This document shows positions 42,776 to 52,898 of a stretch of DNA of 64,000 bases, in pieces. A program made the position numbers and the translations under genes. Position 1 is the stretch's first letter. The number at the start of each line of letters is the position of its first letter. The DNA is from Paenibacillus sp. UNC451MF (GTDB lineage Bacteria > Bacillota > Bacilli > Paenibacillales > NBRC-103111), in contig NZ_JMLS01000022.1 of the NCBI RefSeq assembly GCF_000686845.1, forward strand, positions 62,001-126,000, written 5' to 3'. The notes below the pieces were generated by a model, which was given only the letters and a program-made list of their open reading frames with translations, was not told the DNA's origin and ran no database searches.

Positions 42776-43966
42776 ATGGGAGAAGGAGCTAATTCATTGT
42801 TTCCGAATTACGGGCGCTACCCGCTAGCATTTGTGAAGGGGGAAGGCAGCCGCCTTTGGGATGAGAATGGCAAAGAGTACCTCGATCTGATGTGCGGTTT
42901 AGCGGTGACGAACCTGGGGCATGCCCCCAAACAGGTAAAAGAGCGCTTAAAGGATCAGGTTGACCAGCTGTGGCACACGAGCAACCTGTTTCATATTCCG
43001 AATCAGGAAAAGCTGGCGAAGCTGCTGACTGACAACAGCTGCGGAGACGCTGTATTTTTCTGCAACAGCGGAGCGGAAGCGAACGAAGCGGCTATTAAGC
43101 TGGCTCGCCGCTATTTCCAAAAAGTGCTCGGCAAGCCGGATCAATATGAAATCATTACGTTCCACTTGTCTTTCCATGGACGTACCCTTGCCACATTAAC
43201 GGCAACTGGACAGGATAAGGTAAAAGAAGGCTTTGCGCCGCTGCCAGAAGGCTTCGTCTACGCACCATACAATGACGCTGAAGCGTTGGAAAAAACGATC
43301 GGCCCTAAAACATGCGCGATCATGCTCGAGATGGTACAAGGCGAAGGCGGCGTTAACCGTGCTGAGCCTGAATTTGTTACTCGCGTTGCAGAGCTTTGCA
43401 AGCAGCATGGCCTGCTTCTGATCATTGATGAAATCCAAACGGGTATTGGCCGTACGGGTAAAATGTTCGCTTACGAACACTATGGCGTGGAGCCGGATAT
43501 TTTTACATTGGCAAAAGGATTGGGCAGCGGTATGCCAATTGGCGCAATGCTTGGAAAAGAAAAGCTGCGTACAGCATTCTCTGCGGGCAGCCATGGATCA
43601 ACCTTTGGGGGCAACTACTTGTCTACGGCAGCCGGTATTGCTACTATGGAAACGATGCTCGCCGAGAAGCTGCCTGAGCGTGCAGCGGAGCTTGGCGATT
43701 ATATCGTCAACACCTTGAAAGAGAAGCTGGCAGGCAATCCGTTGGTGACTGAGGTTCGTGGTCTGGGTATGTTGATCGGCATCGGCTGCACTCAGCCAGT
43801 TGCGGATCTGATTACTACCATTCAAGACCAAGCGGTATTGGTTGTATCTGCTGGACCTAATGTCATTCGTCTTGCGCCAAGCTTGCTCATTTCTAAAGAA
43901 GACTTGGACCGCGGTCTGGATGTGGTCTGCTCGGTATTAAGCAAACAAGCTGCAGCTGCTGTATAA
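42776..43966 (+). CDS. argD: Acetylornithine aminotransferase
   Basis: 396 residues, ATG after AAAAAGGAG. It is a class III PLP enzyme making N-acetylornithine. FFCNSGAEANEAAIKLAR near residue 95 and LLIIDEIQTGIGRTGKMFAY near 220 are PLP sites, and FTLAKGLGSGMPIGA carries the Schiff-base Lys near residue 248. The product is used by ArgJ. Confidence 0.96.
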   Translation: MGEGANSLFPNYGRYPLAFVKGEGSRLWDENGKEYLDLMCGLAVTNLGHAPKQVKERLKDQVDQLWHTSNLFHIPNQEKLAKLLTDNSCGDAVFFCNSGAEANEAAIKLARRYFQKVLGKPDQYEIITFHLSFHGRTLATLTATGQDKVKEGFAPLPEGFVYAPYNDAEALEKTIGPKTCAIMLEMVQGEGGVNRAEPEFVTRVAELCKQHGLLLIIDEIQTGIGRTGKMFAYEHYGVEPDIFTLAKGLGSGMPIGAMLGKEKLRTAFSAGSHGSTFGGNYLSTAAGIATMETMLAEKLPERAAELGDYIVNTLKEKLAGNPLVTEVRGLGMLIGIGCTQPVADLITTIQDQAVLVVSAGPNVIRLAPSLLISKEDLDRGLDVVCSVLSKQAAAAV

Positions 43967-44045
43967 GCAGCCCTTCGGCTAACATAAGCCTTCCCGTTGG
44001 GGGGGTATCGAATAATAAATTAAACTATTGAAAGGGGCGATTACA

Positions 44046-44999
44046 TTGGCAGGAACCGAACAGCCTGTGGCAATCGACTTAAAAGGACGGGACTTCCTAG
44101 CCGTTGCCGATTACTCAACGGAAGAGCTGCAATATTTAATTGACCTGGCTATCGAATTGAAACGGAAGCAAAAGGCAGGAGAAGTATACCAACCGCTCAA
44201 AGGAAAGACGCTGGGCATGATTTTTGAAAAATCATCTACTCGTACTCGCGTATCTTTTGAAGTCGGGATGTATCAATTGGGAGGCCACGCGCTCTTCTTG
44301 AGCAAGAACGATCTTCAGATCGGACGCGGCGAATCGATTTGGGATACGGCTCAAGTTATGTCCCGTTATTTGGACGGCATTATGATTCGGACCTATGAGC
44401 ACCGCAAAGTAATCGATTTGGCGAGAGGGGCAACGATTCCAGTTATTAACGGATTAACGGACCGTACGCATCCTTGTCAGGCGCTGGCGGATTTCCAAAC
44501 GATTCTGGAGCATAAAGGCACTTTGAAAGGCTTGAAAGTAGCTTATATCGGGGATGGCAACAATATGGTGCATTCCTTGATGATGATGGCTGCCAAGCTT
44601 GGAGTGGATTTTGCATCTGCTTCTCCAGTAGGCTACGAGCCTGATAAAGGTATCGTTGAGTCCACTAAGGAAGTGGCTAGCCAGAACGGATGCAAGCTGT
44701 ATGTTGGCAATGATCCGAAGGAAGCTGTAGCTGGGGCTGATGTTGTTTATACAGATGTATGGGCTAGCATGGGCTTTGAAGAAGAGCAAAAAGAACGCGA
44801 AATCGCCTTTAAAGACTATCAAGTCAATGAAGAGCTGATGAAGCTTGCGAAAAAGGATTATCTGTTCATGCACTGCTTGCCAGCACATCGCGGCGAAGAG
44901 GTAAGCGAAGGCGTGATTGACGGGGAAAACTCGATTATTTTTGATCAGGCTGAAAATCGTCTTCACGCACAAAAAGCAATTATGGTTGCTATCATGTAA
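44046..44999 (+). CDS. argF: Ornithine carbamoyltransferase
   Basis: 317 residues from TTG 44046, 7 nt after AAAGGGGCG; a TTG at 44028 lies upstream of the ribosome site. It joins ornithine and carbamoyl phosphate to give citrulline. FEKSSTRTRVSFEVGM has the carbamoyl phosphate motif STRTR, and MHCLPAHRGEEV the ornithine motif HCLP. No carA/carB lies in this window, so carbamoyl phosphate must come from elsewhere. Confidence 0.96.
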   Translation: MAGTEQPVAIDLKGRDFLAVADYSTEELQYLIDLAIELKRKQKAGEVYQPLKGKTLGMIFEKSSTRTRVSFEVGMYQLGGHALFLSKNDLQIGRGESIWDTAQVMSRYLDGIMIRTYEHRKVIDLARGATIPVINGLTDRTHPCQALADFQTILEHKGTLKGLKVAYIGDGNNMVHSLMMMAAKLGVDFASASPVGYEPDKGIVESTKEVASQNGCKLYVGNDPKEAVAGADVVYTDVWASMGFEEEQKEREIAFKDYQVNEELMKLAKKDYLFMHCLPAHRGEEVSEGVIDGENSIIFDQAENRLHAQKAIMVAIM

Positions 45000-45092
45000 T
45001 TTTTACTATAATGAGTCTGTTGAGAAGCGGTGGGCATGATCGATTCATGTCCACTGTGTGCGGACTTGCATAATAAAGGAGAGCGGGACACA

Positions 45093-46331
45093 ATGGCAAA
45101 GCAAAAAATCGTACTGGCCTATTCGGGCGGTTTGGATACATCGATTATTTTAAAATGGTTAAAAGAAACGTATGATGCGGAAATTATCGCATTCACTGCG
45201 GATATCGGACAAAAGGACGAGCTCGACGGTTTGGAAGCGAAAGCTTTGGCAACCGGCGCTTCCAAAATTTATATCGATGACCTGCGCGATGAGTTTGCAA
45301 AAGACTTCATCTTCCCAATGTTCCAAGCGGGTGCTTTGTACGAGGGACAATACTTGCTCGGCACCAGTATTGCGCGTCCACTGATCGCTAAGCGTATGGT
45401 TGAAATCGCACGTAAAGAGGGCGCAACTGCAATCGCCCACGGCGCAACAGGTAAAGGTAATGACCAAGTGCGTTTTGAGCTGACTGCAGCTGCTTTGGCA
45501 CCTGAGCTGGACGTTATCGCTCCTTGGCGTTTGGACGAATTCCGCGAAACATTCCCAGGACGTGCGGAAATGATCGCTTATGCTGAGAAGCATGGCATTC
45601 CAGTAACAGCTTCCGCAGCGAAGCCTTACTCAACAGACCGTAACCTGCTGCATATCAGCTTTGAGAGCGGCATGCTCGAGGATCCTTGGTTCGATCCAAG
45701 TGCGACATCTAATAAGGACATGTTCGTATTGAGTGTTGATCCTGAGGATGCGCCGGACCAAGCGGAATATGTGGAATTGAATTTTGAAAAAGGGAACTGC
45801 GTTGGCTTGAATGGCGATAGCATGACTCCGCTTCAAGTAATGGAACGCCTTAATGAACTAGGCGGCAAGCATGGCGTAGGCCGTGTAGATATGGTTGAAA
45901 ACCGGTTTGTCGGCATGAAGAGCCGCGGCGTATATGAGACACCAGGCGGAACGATTCTGTTCACGGCTCACCGTAAAATGGAGTCCTTGACTATGGACCG
46001 TGAAGTCATGAGCTTGCGTGACTCTTTGATCTCCCGTTATGCCACTCTTGTATACAATGGCTTCTGGTTTGCTCCTGAACGGTTGGCAGTACAAGCGCTA
46101 GTGGATGAAAGCCAAAAGAACGTTACAGGTACTGTACGTTTGAAACTGTACAAAGGTAATGTAATCGGAGCGGGCGTACAAAGTCCAGTAAGCTTGTACA
46201 ATCCTGACATCGCAACGATGGAAGCTGATCCTACACAAGCTTACAACCAAGGGGACGCAACAGGCTTTATCCGCCTGAATGCGCTGCGTTTGAAAGTATC
46301 TTCCGGCGTTCAACAAAATGCGAAGAAGTAA
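45093..46331 (+). CDS. argG: Argininosuccinate synthase
   Basis: 412 residues from ATG 45093, placed by AAAGGAGAG; the open frame further upstream has no ribosome site. It joins citrulline and aspartate with [20 protein letters not shown] is the PP-loop. [15 protein letters not shown] is a conserved active-site block. Codon use suggests good expression. A repeated hairpin region lies between it and argH. Confidence 0.97.
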   Translation: MAKQKIVLAYSGGLDTSIILKWLKETYDAEIIAFTADIGQKDELDGLEAKALATGASKIYIDDLRDEFAKDFIFPMFQAGALYEGQYLLGTSIARPLIAKRMVEIARKEGATAIAHGATGKGNDQVRFELTAAALAPELDVIAPWRLDEFRETFPGRAEMIAYAEKHGIPVTASAAKPYSTDRNLLHISFESGMLEDPWFDPSATSNKDMFVLSVDPEDAPDQAEYVELNFEKGNCVGLNGDSMTPLQVMERLNELGGKHGVGRVDMVENRFVGMKSRGVYETPGGTILFTAHRKMESLTMDREVMSLRDSLISRYATLVYNGFWFAPERLAVQALVDESQKNVTGTVRLKLYKGNVIGAGVQSPVSLYNPDIATMEADPTQAYNQGDATGFIRLNALRLKVSSGVQQNAKK

Positions 46332-46430
46332 TTGGTGATTATGGCCGTGTAGACTGCGGCCTTTAGTGAAACGGGCTTCCCAGTGGACAACCATAGGGAA
46401 GCCCTGCATCACGTAAAAGGGTGAACGATA

Positions 46431-46572
46431 TTAGCTTTCCGTTAGGAAAGCCTAGCAAATGTTTAGGAAGCTAGTTTTCCTAACGGAAAGCTTCAGTTAA
46501 TACTTACGAAGACAACTTTCTTACAGAAAGTTCAGCATATGCTTACGAGGTTAGCTTTCCTAAAGGAAAGCT
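46431..46572 (+). repeat. Four hairpin repeats with a period of about 40 nt between argG and argH
   Basis: Four short palindromes start near 46433, 46473, 46513 and 46553. They are AGCTTTCC-GTTA-GGAAAGCC, AGTTTTCC-TAAC-GGAAAGCT, AACTTTC-TTACA-GAAAGTT and AGCTTTCC-TAAA-GGAAAGCT. The linkers of units 2 and 3 share TTCAG and CTTACGA. Compensating changes keep the stems (GC swapped for AC/GT in unit 3), suggesting that the RNA or DNA fold matters. No T tract follows, so they are not terminators. Confidence 0.75.
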
Positions 46573-46592
46573 CTTAGAAAGGGGCAGCAGCC

Positions 46593-48008
46593 GTGTCAAA
46601 GCTTTGGGGTGGAAGATTTACAAAGAAAACGGATCAACTGGTGGAGGAATATACAGCTTCCATCATGTTCGATAAAGAACTGGCTGAAGAAGATATTCAA
46701 GGCAGCTTGGCTCATGTAACGATGCTCGGCAAATGTGGGATTTTGCCGCAAGAAGATGTGGAGAAAATTAAAGATGGCTTGTTGAAAGTACAAGGTACGA
46801 TCCGACGCGGCGAGATGGAGTTTTCCGTTAGCGACGAAGATATTCATATGAACATCGAGAAAGCGCTGATTGAAGAAGTGGGCCCTGTAGGCGGTAAGCT
46901 GCATACGGGACGCAGTCGTAATGACCAAGTAGCAACGGACATGCACTTGTACTTGCGCAAGCGTGTTGTAGAATTTGTAGGGCTGCTGAACAAGCTTCAG
47001 GAAGCATTGATCGAGCAAGCGAAGAACAATCTGGATACGATCATTCCAGGCTATACGCATCTTCAACGTGCTCAACCGATTTTGTTCGCACATCACTTGA
47101 TGGCTTACGTGTCCATGTTCCAACGCGACATCGAGCGTTTGCAGGACAGCTACAAAAGGATTAACGTGCTTCCGCTTGGAGCAGGAGCATTAGCAGGGAC
47201 GACATTCCCGATCGATCGCCACTTCGTGGCTCAGCAGTTGGGCTTTGAAGGCGTTTATGAGAATTCCCTGGATGCGGTCAGCGACCGCGATTTCATCATC
47301 GAATTCTTGTCTAATGCTTCCATGATCATGATGCACTTGTCGCGTTTGAGCGAGGAGTTCATTCTTTGGTCAAGCACGGAGTTCCATTTTATCGAGCTTG
47401 ATGATGCGTTCTGTACAGGAAGCAGCATTATGCCCCAGAAGAAAAATCCGGACGTACCTGAGCTCGTTCGCGGAAAAACAGGCCGCGTTTACGGCAATTT
47501 GTTCGGGCTGCTAACCGTTCTTAAATCTTTACCGCTTGCCTACAACAAGGACATGCAGGAAGACAAAGAAGGGATGCTGGATACAGTTCGTACGCTCCAA
47601 GGCGCCCTTCAGTTATATGCCCCAATGGTCAGCACCATGAAAGTAAATAAGGATCGTATGCGTCAAGCGGTCAACCAGGACTTCTCTAATGCAACGGATA
47701 TTGCAGATTACTTGGTTAACAAAGGCTTGCCTTTCCGCCAAGCACATGAAGTCATTGGTAAAACGGTTCTCTACTGCATCCAAAACGGTAAATTCCTGTT
47801 GGATTTAAAGTTAGAGGAGTTCCATCAATTCTCCACCCTGTTCGAGCAGGACATTTATAAAGTTCTGCAGCCAGAACAGGTTGTTAATGCCCGTAACGTG
47901 TACGGCGGTACAGCAAGCAATCAAGTTAGCGAAGCTATCGCGCGTGCCGAGGCTGTGTTCAACAGCACGAACGAATGGTTCGAGCAGTTCAGTAATAAAA
48001 GTCGTTAA
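46593..48008 (+). CDS. argH: Argininosuccinate lyase
   Basis: 471 residues, GTG 46593 behind AAAGGGGCAG. It splits argininosuccinate to arginine and fumarate, the last step. [20 protein letters not shown] is the fumarase/aspartase superfamily signature with the flexible catalytic Ser loop. [18 protein letters not shown] is the other active-site block. It ends the arg cluster, with a strong terminator after it. Confidence 0.97.
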   Translation: MSKLWGGRFTKKTDQLVEEYTASIMFDKELAEEDIQGSLAHVTMLGKCGILPQEDVEKIKDGLLKVQGTIRRGEMEFSVSDEDIHMNIEKALIEEVGPVGGKLHTGRSRNDQVATDMHLYLRKRVVEFVGLLNKLQEALIEQAKNNLDTIIPGYTHLQRAQPILFAHHLMAYVSMFQRDIERLQDSYKRINVLPLGAGALAGTTFPIDRHFVAQQLGFEGVYENSLDAVSDRDFIIEFLSNASMIMMHLSRLSEEFILWSSTEFHFIELDDAFCTGSSIMPQKKNPDVPELVRGKTGRVYGNLFGLLTVLKSLPLAYNKDMQEDKEGMLDTVRTLQGALQLYAPMVSTMKVNKDRMRQAVNQDFSNATDIADYLVNKGLPFRQAHEVIGKTVLYCIQNGKFLLDLKLEEFHQFSTLFEQDIYKVLQPEQVVNARNVYGGTASNQVSEAIARAEAVFNSTNEWFEQFSNKSR

Positions 48009-48030
48009 TCAGTAAAAATACCTATTCATA

Positions 48031-48070
48031 CCCGTTGTTTGAGATGCTTATCTCAAACAACGGGTTTTTT
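48031..48070 (+). terminator. Intrinsic terminator of the arg operon
   Basis: A perfect 14-bp stem (48031-48044 with 48051-48064), a 6-nt loop and six T residues. Confidence 0.95.
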
Positions 48071-48094
48071 ATCATTGTTTGAAAATTTTCTTTC

Positions 48095-49660
48095 TCACCT
48101 GAAAGTCGGTCCCTTCACACCATCCTCTATCAGCGGAGCTTCCGGTTGACGACTGTTTGGCTCAATGGCACCGCCTTGATTAGTAGCGATGATGGTAGGC
48201 TGAGCGGCATAGGTATCCCGGGATACTCGTTCTCTGCTCACCTCGACCCCGTTTTGCATTTTGATCCGGTACGTTTCTACGACATAGCCTGTTTTTCCTT
48301 TACTGATGGTCTGCTTTTTGCCTGTAGGGAGTGTTGGGTTTAATACATACTTGATTGAGGGCTGAAGCTTTTCAATAGTAGTTGATTCGATGCCGTAGGT
48401 AATATCGGCGGGTGCTTGCCCGAATAATTTTACTGTAATCCGTTGGTCGTCCGTGTAAGTGCGAATCAGCAGGTACTTCGCAGTGTTGTTGCGGAACTTG
48501 AAATTAATATGCCCGCTGGCGAATGTAGCATCCTGGCCTAAAGGCACGTAGCTGACGGGTAAAGAATGATTGCGACGCTCGACGATTTGAAGTCCTGCCC
48601 GCAGTACTGCATTGTAAAGTGTAGAGGATACCTGGCAGATCCCGCCTCCGATACCGGGCACCAGCTTGCCGTTCAGTATAACTGGCGCTTCTTTATAGCC
48701 AAATTTAGCTTCCGTCTCTGCGATATAGGTTGCGTAATCGAATGTTTCTCCCGGCTTCAACAATACATCTTGAATAGACTGAGCTGTAGAGCGTATATTG
48801 TGAATCCGCCCTTCGCCATTCTGCGGGTAGGACGTTGTAAATTCGCTAATTTTACGCTCGATACCTTGTGCCTGAAGCATACCGACACTTAAGTTAGGCT
48901 GCTGCTTTACAAAAGGCAGCGCAATCAGGAATGGAGATCTACCCGCAGGAGATACCGCTGTAGGGGCAGCATTTTCTGAATTTACACGATGAGCTGCAGC
49001 TTCTGGCGTTTTCCTCCCATCCGAATGTTCTGCAAACTGTTGTCCATCCGTTCCTACCGTCCAACCGACGCTCCCCATAGAGGGGAGTATCCGCTGCAAT
49101 TGTTGGATTAGCTCGGGCTCATCGATGCGTAAGACAGCTGCTTCAGGCACATAGCTGATCATATCATTAGGTCCAATAATTCTTTGGGCGTCTTCAGGCT
49201 GTTTGCTGTACAGCGTTGGGAAACCGCGCAATAAGGCTGTGTGAAGCTTGGACGCGTCAAATGAAGGAAGGAGGGGCCATTCTTCATTTCGAATATTCCA
49301 GCGGTAAGCCGCTCGTTGAAATACAGATCCTGTTTTTAGTGGTTGAAGCCGCTCGTATATTTCCTGAAGCGGGAGCTCAAGCCCAAGTTGATCGAGAGTC
49401 CAATCGACGGGCTGCAGCTGGGCATCAGGATGCTTGCTCATCATACGGACCGGTTGCTGCAGGAGCAGCTTTTTTTTATCCTCCAGCTGGCGTTCGAACT
49501 CGGTTATCGGTATCCTGCCCACATCCCAGTTGTCTACTGTTAAACCTGCGGGGAGTGTTCGCTGTGTACCGTACCAAACCAGGGTTGCGCAAGCTGCACC
49601 AGTAAACAACAGTAACCCCAGAAGCGCCCGCACCAAAAACATACGCTGAAGCGTCATCAT
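48095..49660 (-). CDS. VanW-family protein with G5-like domain
   Basis: 521 residues on the minus strand, ATG 49660 behind AAAGGAG. One membrane anchor at about 8-28. A putative peptidoglycan-binding segment follows at about 35-280. The VanW domain lies near 285-420 (LVPGIGGGICQVSSTLYNAV, HSLPVSYVPLGQDATFASG). A G5-like stretch is near 430-495, then a Pro/Glu tail. VanW was named from glycopeptide resistance clusters, but the homologues are widespread wall-associated proteins without proven function. It is the only minus-strand gene before motAB and splits the B. subtilis-like order between arg and ftsE. Confidence 0.85.
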   Translation of the reverse strand: MMTLQRMFLVRALLGLLLFTGAACATLVWYGTQRTLPAGLTVDNWDVGRIPITEFERQLEDKKKLLLQQPVRMMSKHPDAQLQPVDWTLDQLGLELPLQEIYERLQPLKTGSVFQRAAYRWNIRNEEWPLLPSFDASKLHTALLRGFPTLYSKQPEDAQRIIGPNDMISYVPEAAVLRIDEPELIQQLQRILPSMGSVGWTVGTDGQQFAEHSDGRKTPEAAAHRVNSENAAPTAVSPAGRSPFLIALPFVKQQPNLSVGMLQAQGIERKISEFTTSYPQNGEGRIHNIRSTAQSIQDVLLKPGETFDYATYIAETEAKFGYKEAPVILNGKLVPGIGGGICQVSSTLYNAVLRAGLQIVERRNHSLPVSYVPLGQDATFASGHINFKFRNNTAKYLLIRTYTDDQRITVKLFGQAPADITYGIESTTIEKLQPSIKYVLNPTLPTGKKQTISKGKTGYVVETYRIKMQNGVEVSRERVSRDTYAAQPTIIATNQGGAIEPNSRQPEAPLIEDGVKGPTFR

Positions 49661-49879
49661 TTTCGTCTCCTTTGGCCCAATGTTCCGTGTACAAGTTCTG
49701 CTCGTACATATTGATGTATATGCCGATAGTTCGGAAATTTGCCTACGGGGTTATTCGTGTTTTCTACAAAAAATGCTGGCGTAAATGTGAAAAAGTGTTG
49801 AAAATCTTTTACAAGTAAAGGATTTTACCTGTTTATGTCGAAAGGATATAAGCTAGCGAAAAATTCAGGATGTGATACC

Positions 49880-50566
49880 GTGATTGAGATGCATGACGTT
49901 TGGAAGACGTATCCCGATGGAAGTCAGGCTTTGCGAAGCATTAATGTCAAGGTGGACCGCAATGAATTCTTGTATGTCGTAGGTCCGTCAGGCGCAGGAA
50001 AATCGACATTTATGAAACTGATTTATAGAGAAGAGAGACCGACTAAGGGAAGTATTTTTGTAAATGGATTTAATCTGGAGAAGTTGAAGCAGCGCAAAAT
50101 TCCCTATGTACGACGGAATATCGGCGTTATATTTCAAGACTTCCGGCTGCTGCCTAAGCTGACCGTATATGAGAATATTGCTTTTGCGATGGAAGTCATC
50201 GAAGCACCTAAGAAATTAATCCGCAAGCGTGTGCAAGAGGTTTTAGAGCTTGTCAGGCTAAAAGAAAAGGCGGGTTCTTTGCCGACGCAACTATCGGGTG
50301 GAGAACAGCAGCGGGTAGCGATTGCCAGAGCTATCGTTAACAACCCAGGGGTTATCATAGCGGATGAACCGACAGGAAACCTCGATCCCGAGACGTCTTG
50401 GGATATTATGAAGCTTATGGAAGAGATCAATTTCCGTGGAACAACCATCATTATGGCAACCCACAACAAGGAAATCGTAAATACGATGCGTAAACGCGTG
50501 TTGGCTATTGAGCAAGGACAAATTGTCCGCGATGAAGTTAGGGGTGAATACGGCTATGAGGATTAG
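49880..50566 (+). CDS. ftsE: Cell division ABC transporter ATPase FtsE
   Basis: 228 residues from GTG 49880, behind AGGATGTGAT. MIEMHDVWKTYPDGSQALRS aligns with known FtsE starts, so the 15-residue longer ATG 49835 form is less likely, though open. GPSGAGKST is Walker A, LSGGEQQ the ABC signature and ADEPTGNLDP Walker B. With FtsX it converts ATP turnover into activation of a wall hydrolase outside the membrane. It overlaps ftsX by 11 nt. Confidence 0.95.
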   Translation: MIEMHDVWKTYPDGSQALRSINVKVDRNEFLYVVGPSGAGKSTFMKLIYREERPTKGSIFVNGFNLEKLKQRKIPYVRRNIGVIFQDFRLLPKLTVYENIAFAMEVIEAPKKLIRKRVQEVLELVRLKEKAGSLPTQLSGGEQQRVAIARAIVNNPGVIIADEPTGNLDPETSWDIMKLMEEINFRGTTIIMATHNKEIVNTMRKRVLAIEQGQIVRDEVRGEYGYED

Positions 50567-51473
50567 CACAGGCTTCCGCCACTTTCGGGAGGGCGGTAAA
50601 AATGTGATCCGCAATGGCTGGATGACGTTCGCTTCGGTAAGCTCGATTGCCATATCATTGTTAATACTTGGTGTATTTTTACTATTGACGTTAAATGTGA
50701 ACTACCTTGCGCAGCAAATAGAGCAACAGGTAGAAATTCGTGTGTATTTGGATGTAAACATTCCCAAGGAGCAAACAGCTCCATTGCAAACTGAGATTGC
50801 TGCCATTCCCAACGTAGACAAGGTAACCTTTATATCGAAGGATGAGGGCCTTACCTATTTGCGTGACAAGCTTGGCGACAGCGGCAAGTCGCTGCTCGAA
50901 GGCTTTGATGGTGACAACAACCCATTGAATGACTCTTTTACTGTAGAAGTTGTGGAACCACGCCAGGTAGGTATTGTAGCCCAGCAAATCAATGATCTGA
51001 ACAACGGAAAAGCTACGAAGCCGATCTATCGTGTCAGTTATGGACAGGGAACCGTTGAAACGATGTTTAAGGTAACGCAAATCGTACGAAATATCGGCCT
51101 TATTCTGGTAGCGGGACTTGCTCTAACAGCGATGTTCCTCATCGCAAATACGATTAAGCTGACGATAGTGGCCAGACGCCGTGAGATTGCCATCATGAAG
51201 CTCGTTGGAGCGACCAATTCGTTTATACGCTGGCCGTTTTTTATCGAGGGTGCGCTATTAGGCATTACAGGCTCGATTATTCCAACCGCCATATTGCTTT
51301 ATGGTTATTGGGAATTGATGACTTCAACACAGCTTGATTTGAACTTGTTGATGATTAAGCTGCTGCCTTTTAATCAAATATGCTACACAATGGCGGGTCT
51401 GCTGCTTGGAATTGGTGTGTTGATCGGTATATTTGGCAGCACCTTGTCGGTGCGCAAGTTTTTGCGGGTGTAA
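50556..51473 (+). CDS. ftsX: Cell division ABC transporter permease FtsX
   Basis: 305 residues from ATG 50556, overlapping ftsE by 11 nt with AGGGGTGAA upstream. Four membrane segments near 25-50, 180-205, 225-250 and 275-300. The extracellular loop of about 120 residues between the first two (IEQQVEIRVYLDVNIPKEQT onward) is the hydrolase-contact domain. The next gene encodes a coiled-coil M23 protein, the expected partner. Confidence 0.95.
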   Translation: MRISTGFRHFREGGKNVIRNGWMTFASVSSIAISLLILGVFLLLTLNVNYLAQQIEQQVEIRVYLDVNIPKEQTAPLQTEIAAIPNVDKVTFISKDEGLTYLRDKLGDSGKSLLEGFDGDNNPLNDSFTVEVVEPRQVGIVAQQINDLNNGKATKPIYRVSYGQGTVETMFKVTQIVRNIGLILVAGLALTAMFLIANTIKLTIVARRREIAIMKLVGATNSFIRWPFFIEGALLGITGSIIPTAILLYGYWELMTSTQLDLNLLMIKLLPFNQICYTMAGLLLGIGVLIGIFGSTLSVRKFLRV

Positions 51474-51539
51474 CGATATTGTGAGGGGCTTGGGCTGGTG
51501 CCCGGCTGAGTATGAGTCTGATGGAGGAGGAAACGAAAG

Positions 51540-52811
51540 TTGAAGAAATCGGTTCTGTCACTAGTCGTTACCGCAGGGATGGCAAGCACGCTGCTAGTAC
51601 CGCAGTTATCCTTTGCTTTGTCCGAATCACAAAAGATTCAGCAGCAGTTGGATCAACTGAAAAAGCAACAAAATGCTACCCAGCAAAAAGCTGCCGATAC
51701 GCAGCATGAAATAGGTAAGGTTCAGCAGGATAAGCAGCAGGTTGAGGCTGAGGTTAAGAGTATCATCAAGCAGATTGAAACCGAAAATCTTAAGCTGAAC
51801 AAACTAAATGACCAGATTGCAGAAACCAAGGATGATTTGCAAGAAAACAGCAAGCTGTTAGATGAGCTGAAAGCACAAATAGAGGCTCGTGACGTGTTGC
51901 TGAAATCCCGTTTGCGTCTTATGTATATGAATGGGGTAGTCTCCTATGCGGACGTTTTGTTAAGCTCTACGAGCTTCGGGGATTTTCTGGACCGTATGAA
52001 CGCATTAAAGGCCATTGTCAACCAGGACAAGGAAATATTGCAGGCGAACCAACGGGACCGTCAATCTAAGGAAACGAAGCAAAACGAGATTGAGCAAGAG
52101 TTAAAGCAGGTAAGTGATCTATATAACCAATCCGCTACGATCAAAGCGAGTCTTGTATCGAAGGAAAAAGAAAAGGAAGTCAAGATCGCCAGTCTTTCCA
52201 AGAAGGAAAAAGAGCTCGAGGACATCAGCGAGGATCAGGAACAGCAGCTTCTTCAATATGCCCGAAAATCGTCTGCTCTGGCAGCGGACAAGCGTAAAGC
52301 TGCGGCAGCAGAGGCAGCAGCAGCAGCAGCCGCGGCCGCTGCAAAGGCCAAAGCGAACGGTAGCAGCGGGGGCAGTACGGCTTCATCGTCTGCACCTGCG
52401 ACGGCTTTTTCCGGAGGCAAATTCGGGTATCCGTTGGCTAAAGTCGCACCGATGTCATCGGATTTCGGATATCGTTCCGACCCGTTTACGGGTGCCAAGA
52501 AACTGCATAAAGGGATAGACCTCGCAGCTCCAAATGGCACCAGTATTTTGGCAGCAGGGGATGGGGAAGTCATTGTTGCTTCTTGGTGGAGCGGATACGG
52601 AAACACGGTTATCATCGATCATGGAAATGGTTATTGGACATTGTATGGACATATTCGTAACGGAGGCACAGTGGTAGAGAAAGGCGACCAAGTGAAGCGA
52701 GGCCAAAAAATTGCCGAAGTCGGCTCCACGGGTGAATCCACAGGCAATCACGTGCACTTCGAGGTGCGTGTTAATGAAGATCCGGTTGATCCGAAGCCTT
52801 ACTTAAAATAA
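51540..52811 (+). CDS. Coiled-coil M23 peptidoglycan endopeptidase, probable FtsEX target
   Basis: 423 residues, TTG 51540 behind GGAGGAGG. Residues 1-26 form a signal peptide. About 27-255 is a long coiled coil, as in EnvC, PcsB and CwlO. Residues 256-295 are an Ala/Ser/Gly-rich linker. The M23 (LytM) domain is at about 300-423; HKGIDLAAP and HVHFEV carry the zinc ligands, so unlike EnvC it should be an active enzyme. It stands directly after ftsEX, suggesting direct control of a hydrolase used in elongation or separation. A gene symbol is not given because CwlO of B. subtilis has a different catalytic domain (NlpC/P60). Confidence 0.9.
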   Translation: MKKSVLSLVVTAGMASTLLVPQLSFALSESQKIQQQLDQLKKQQNATQQKAADTQHEIGKVQQDKQQVEAEVKSIIKQIETENLKLNKLNDQIAETKDDLQENSKLLDELKAQIEARDVLLKSRLRLMYMNGVVSYADVLLSSTSFGDFLDRMNALKAIVNQDKEILQANQRDRQSKETKQNEIEQELKQVSDLYNQSATIKASLVSKEKEKEVKIASLSKKEKELEDISEDQEQQLLQYARKSSALAADKRKAAAAEAAAAAAAAAAKAKANGSSGGSTASSSAPATAFSGGKFGYPLAKVAPMSSDFGYRSDPFTGAKKLHKGIDLAAPNGTSILAAGDGEVIVASWWSGYGNTVIIDHGNGYWTLYGHIRNGGTVVEKGDQVKRGQKIAEVGSTGESTGNHVHFEVRVNEDPVDPKPYLK

Positions 52812-52898
52812 AACCGCTGTTAATAATTTCTAATAGCTTGTCATATAATACAAAGACGAGTTCATCAAGGCAGGAACAAAGGCGGTGTATACAAGGCA

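Noticed and set aside
46431-46572. CRISPR-like regular repeats
   Set aside because: The repeats are palindromic and imperfect, with the linkers themselves partly alike, and no cas gene is near.
49216-49605. Plus-strand frames opposite the VanW gene
   Set aside because: No ribosome sites or recognisable products; the minus-strand gene explains the region.
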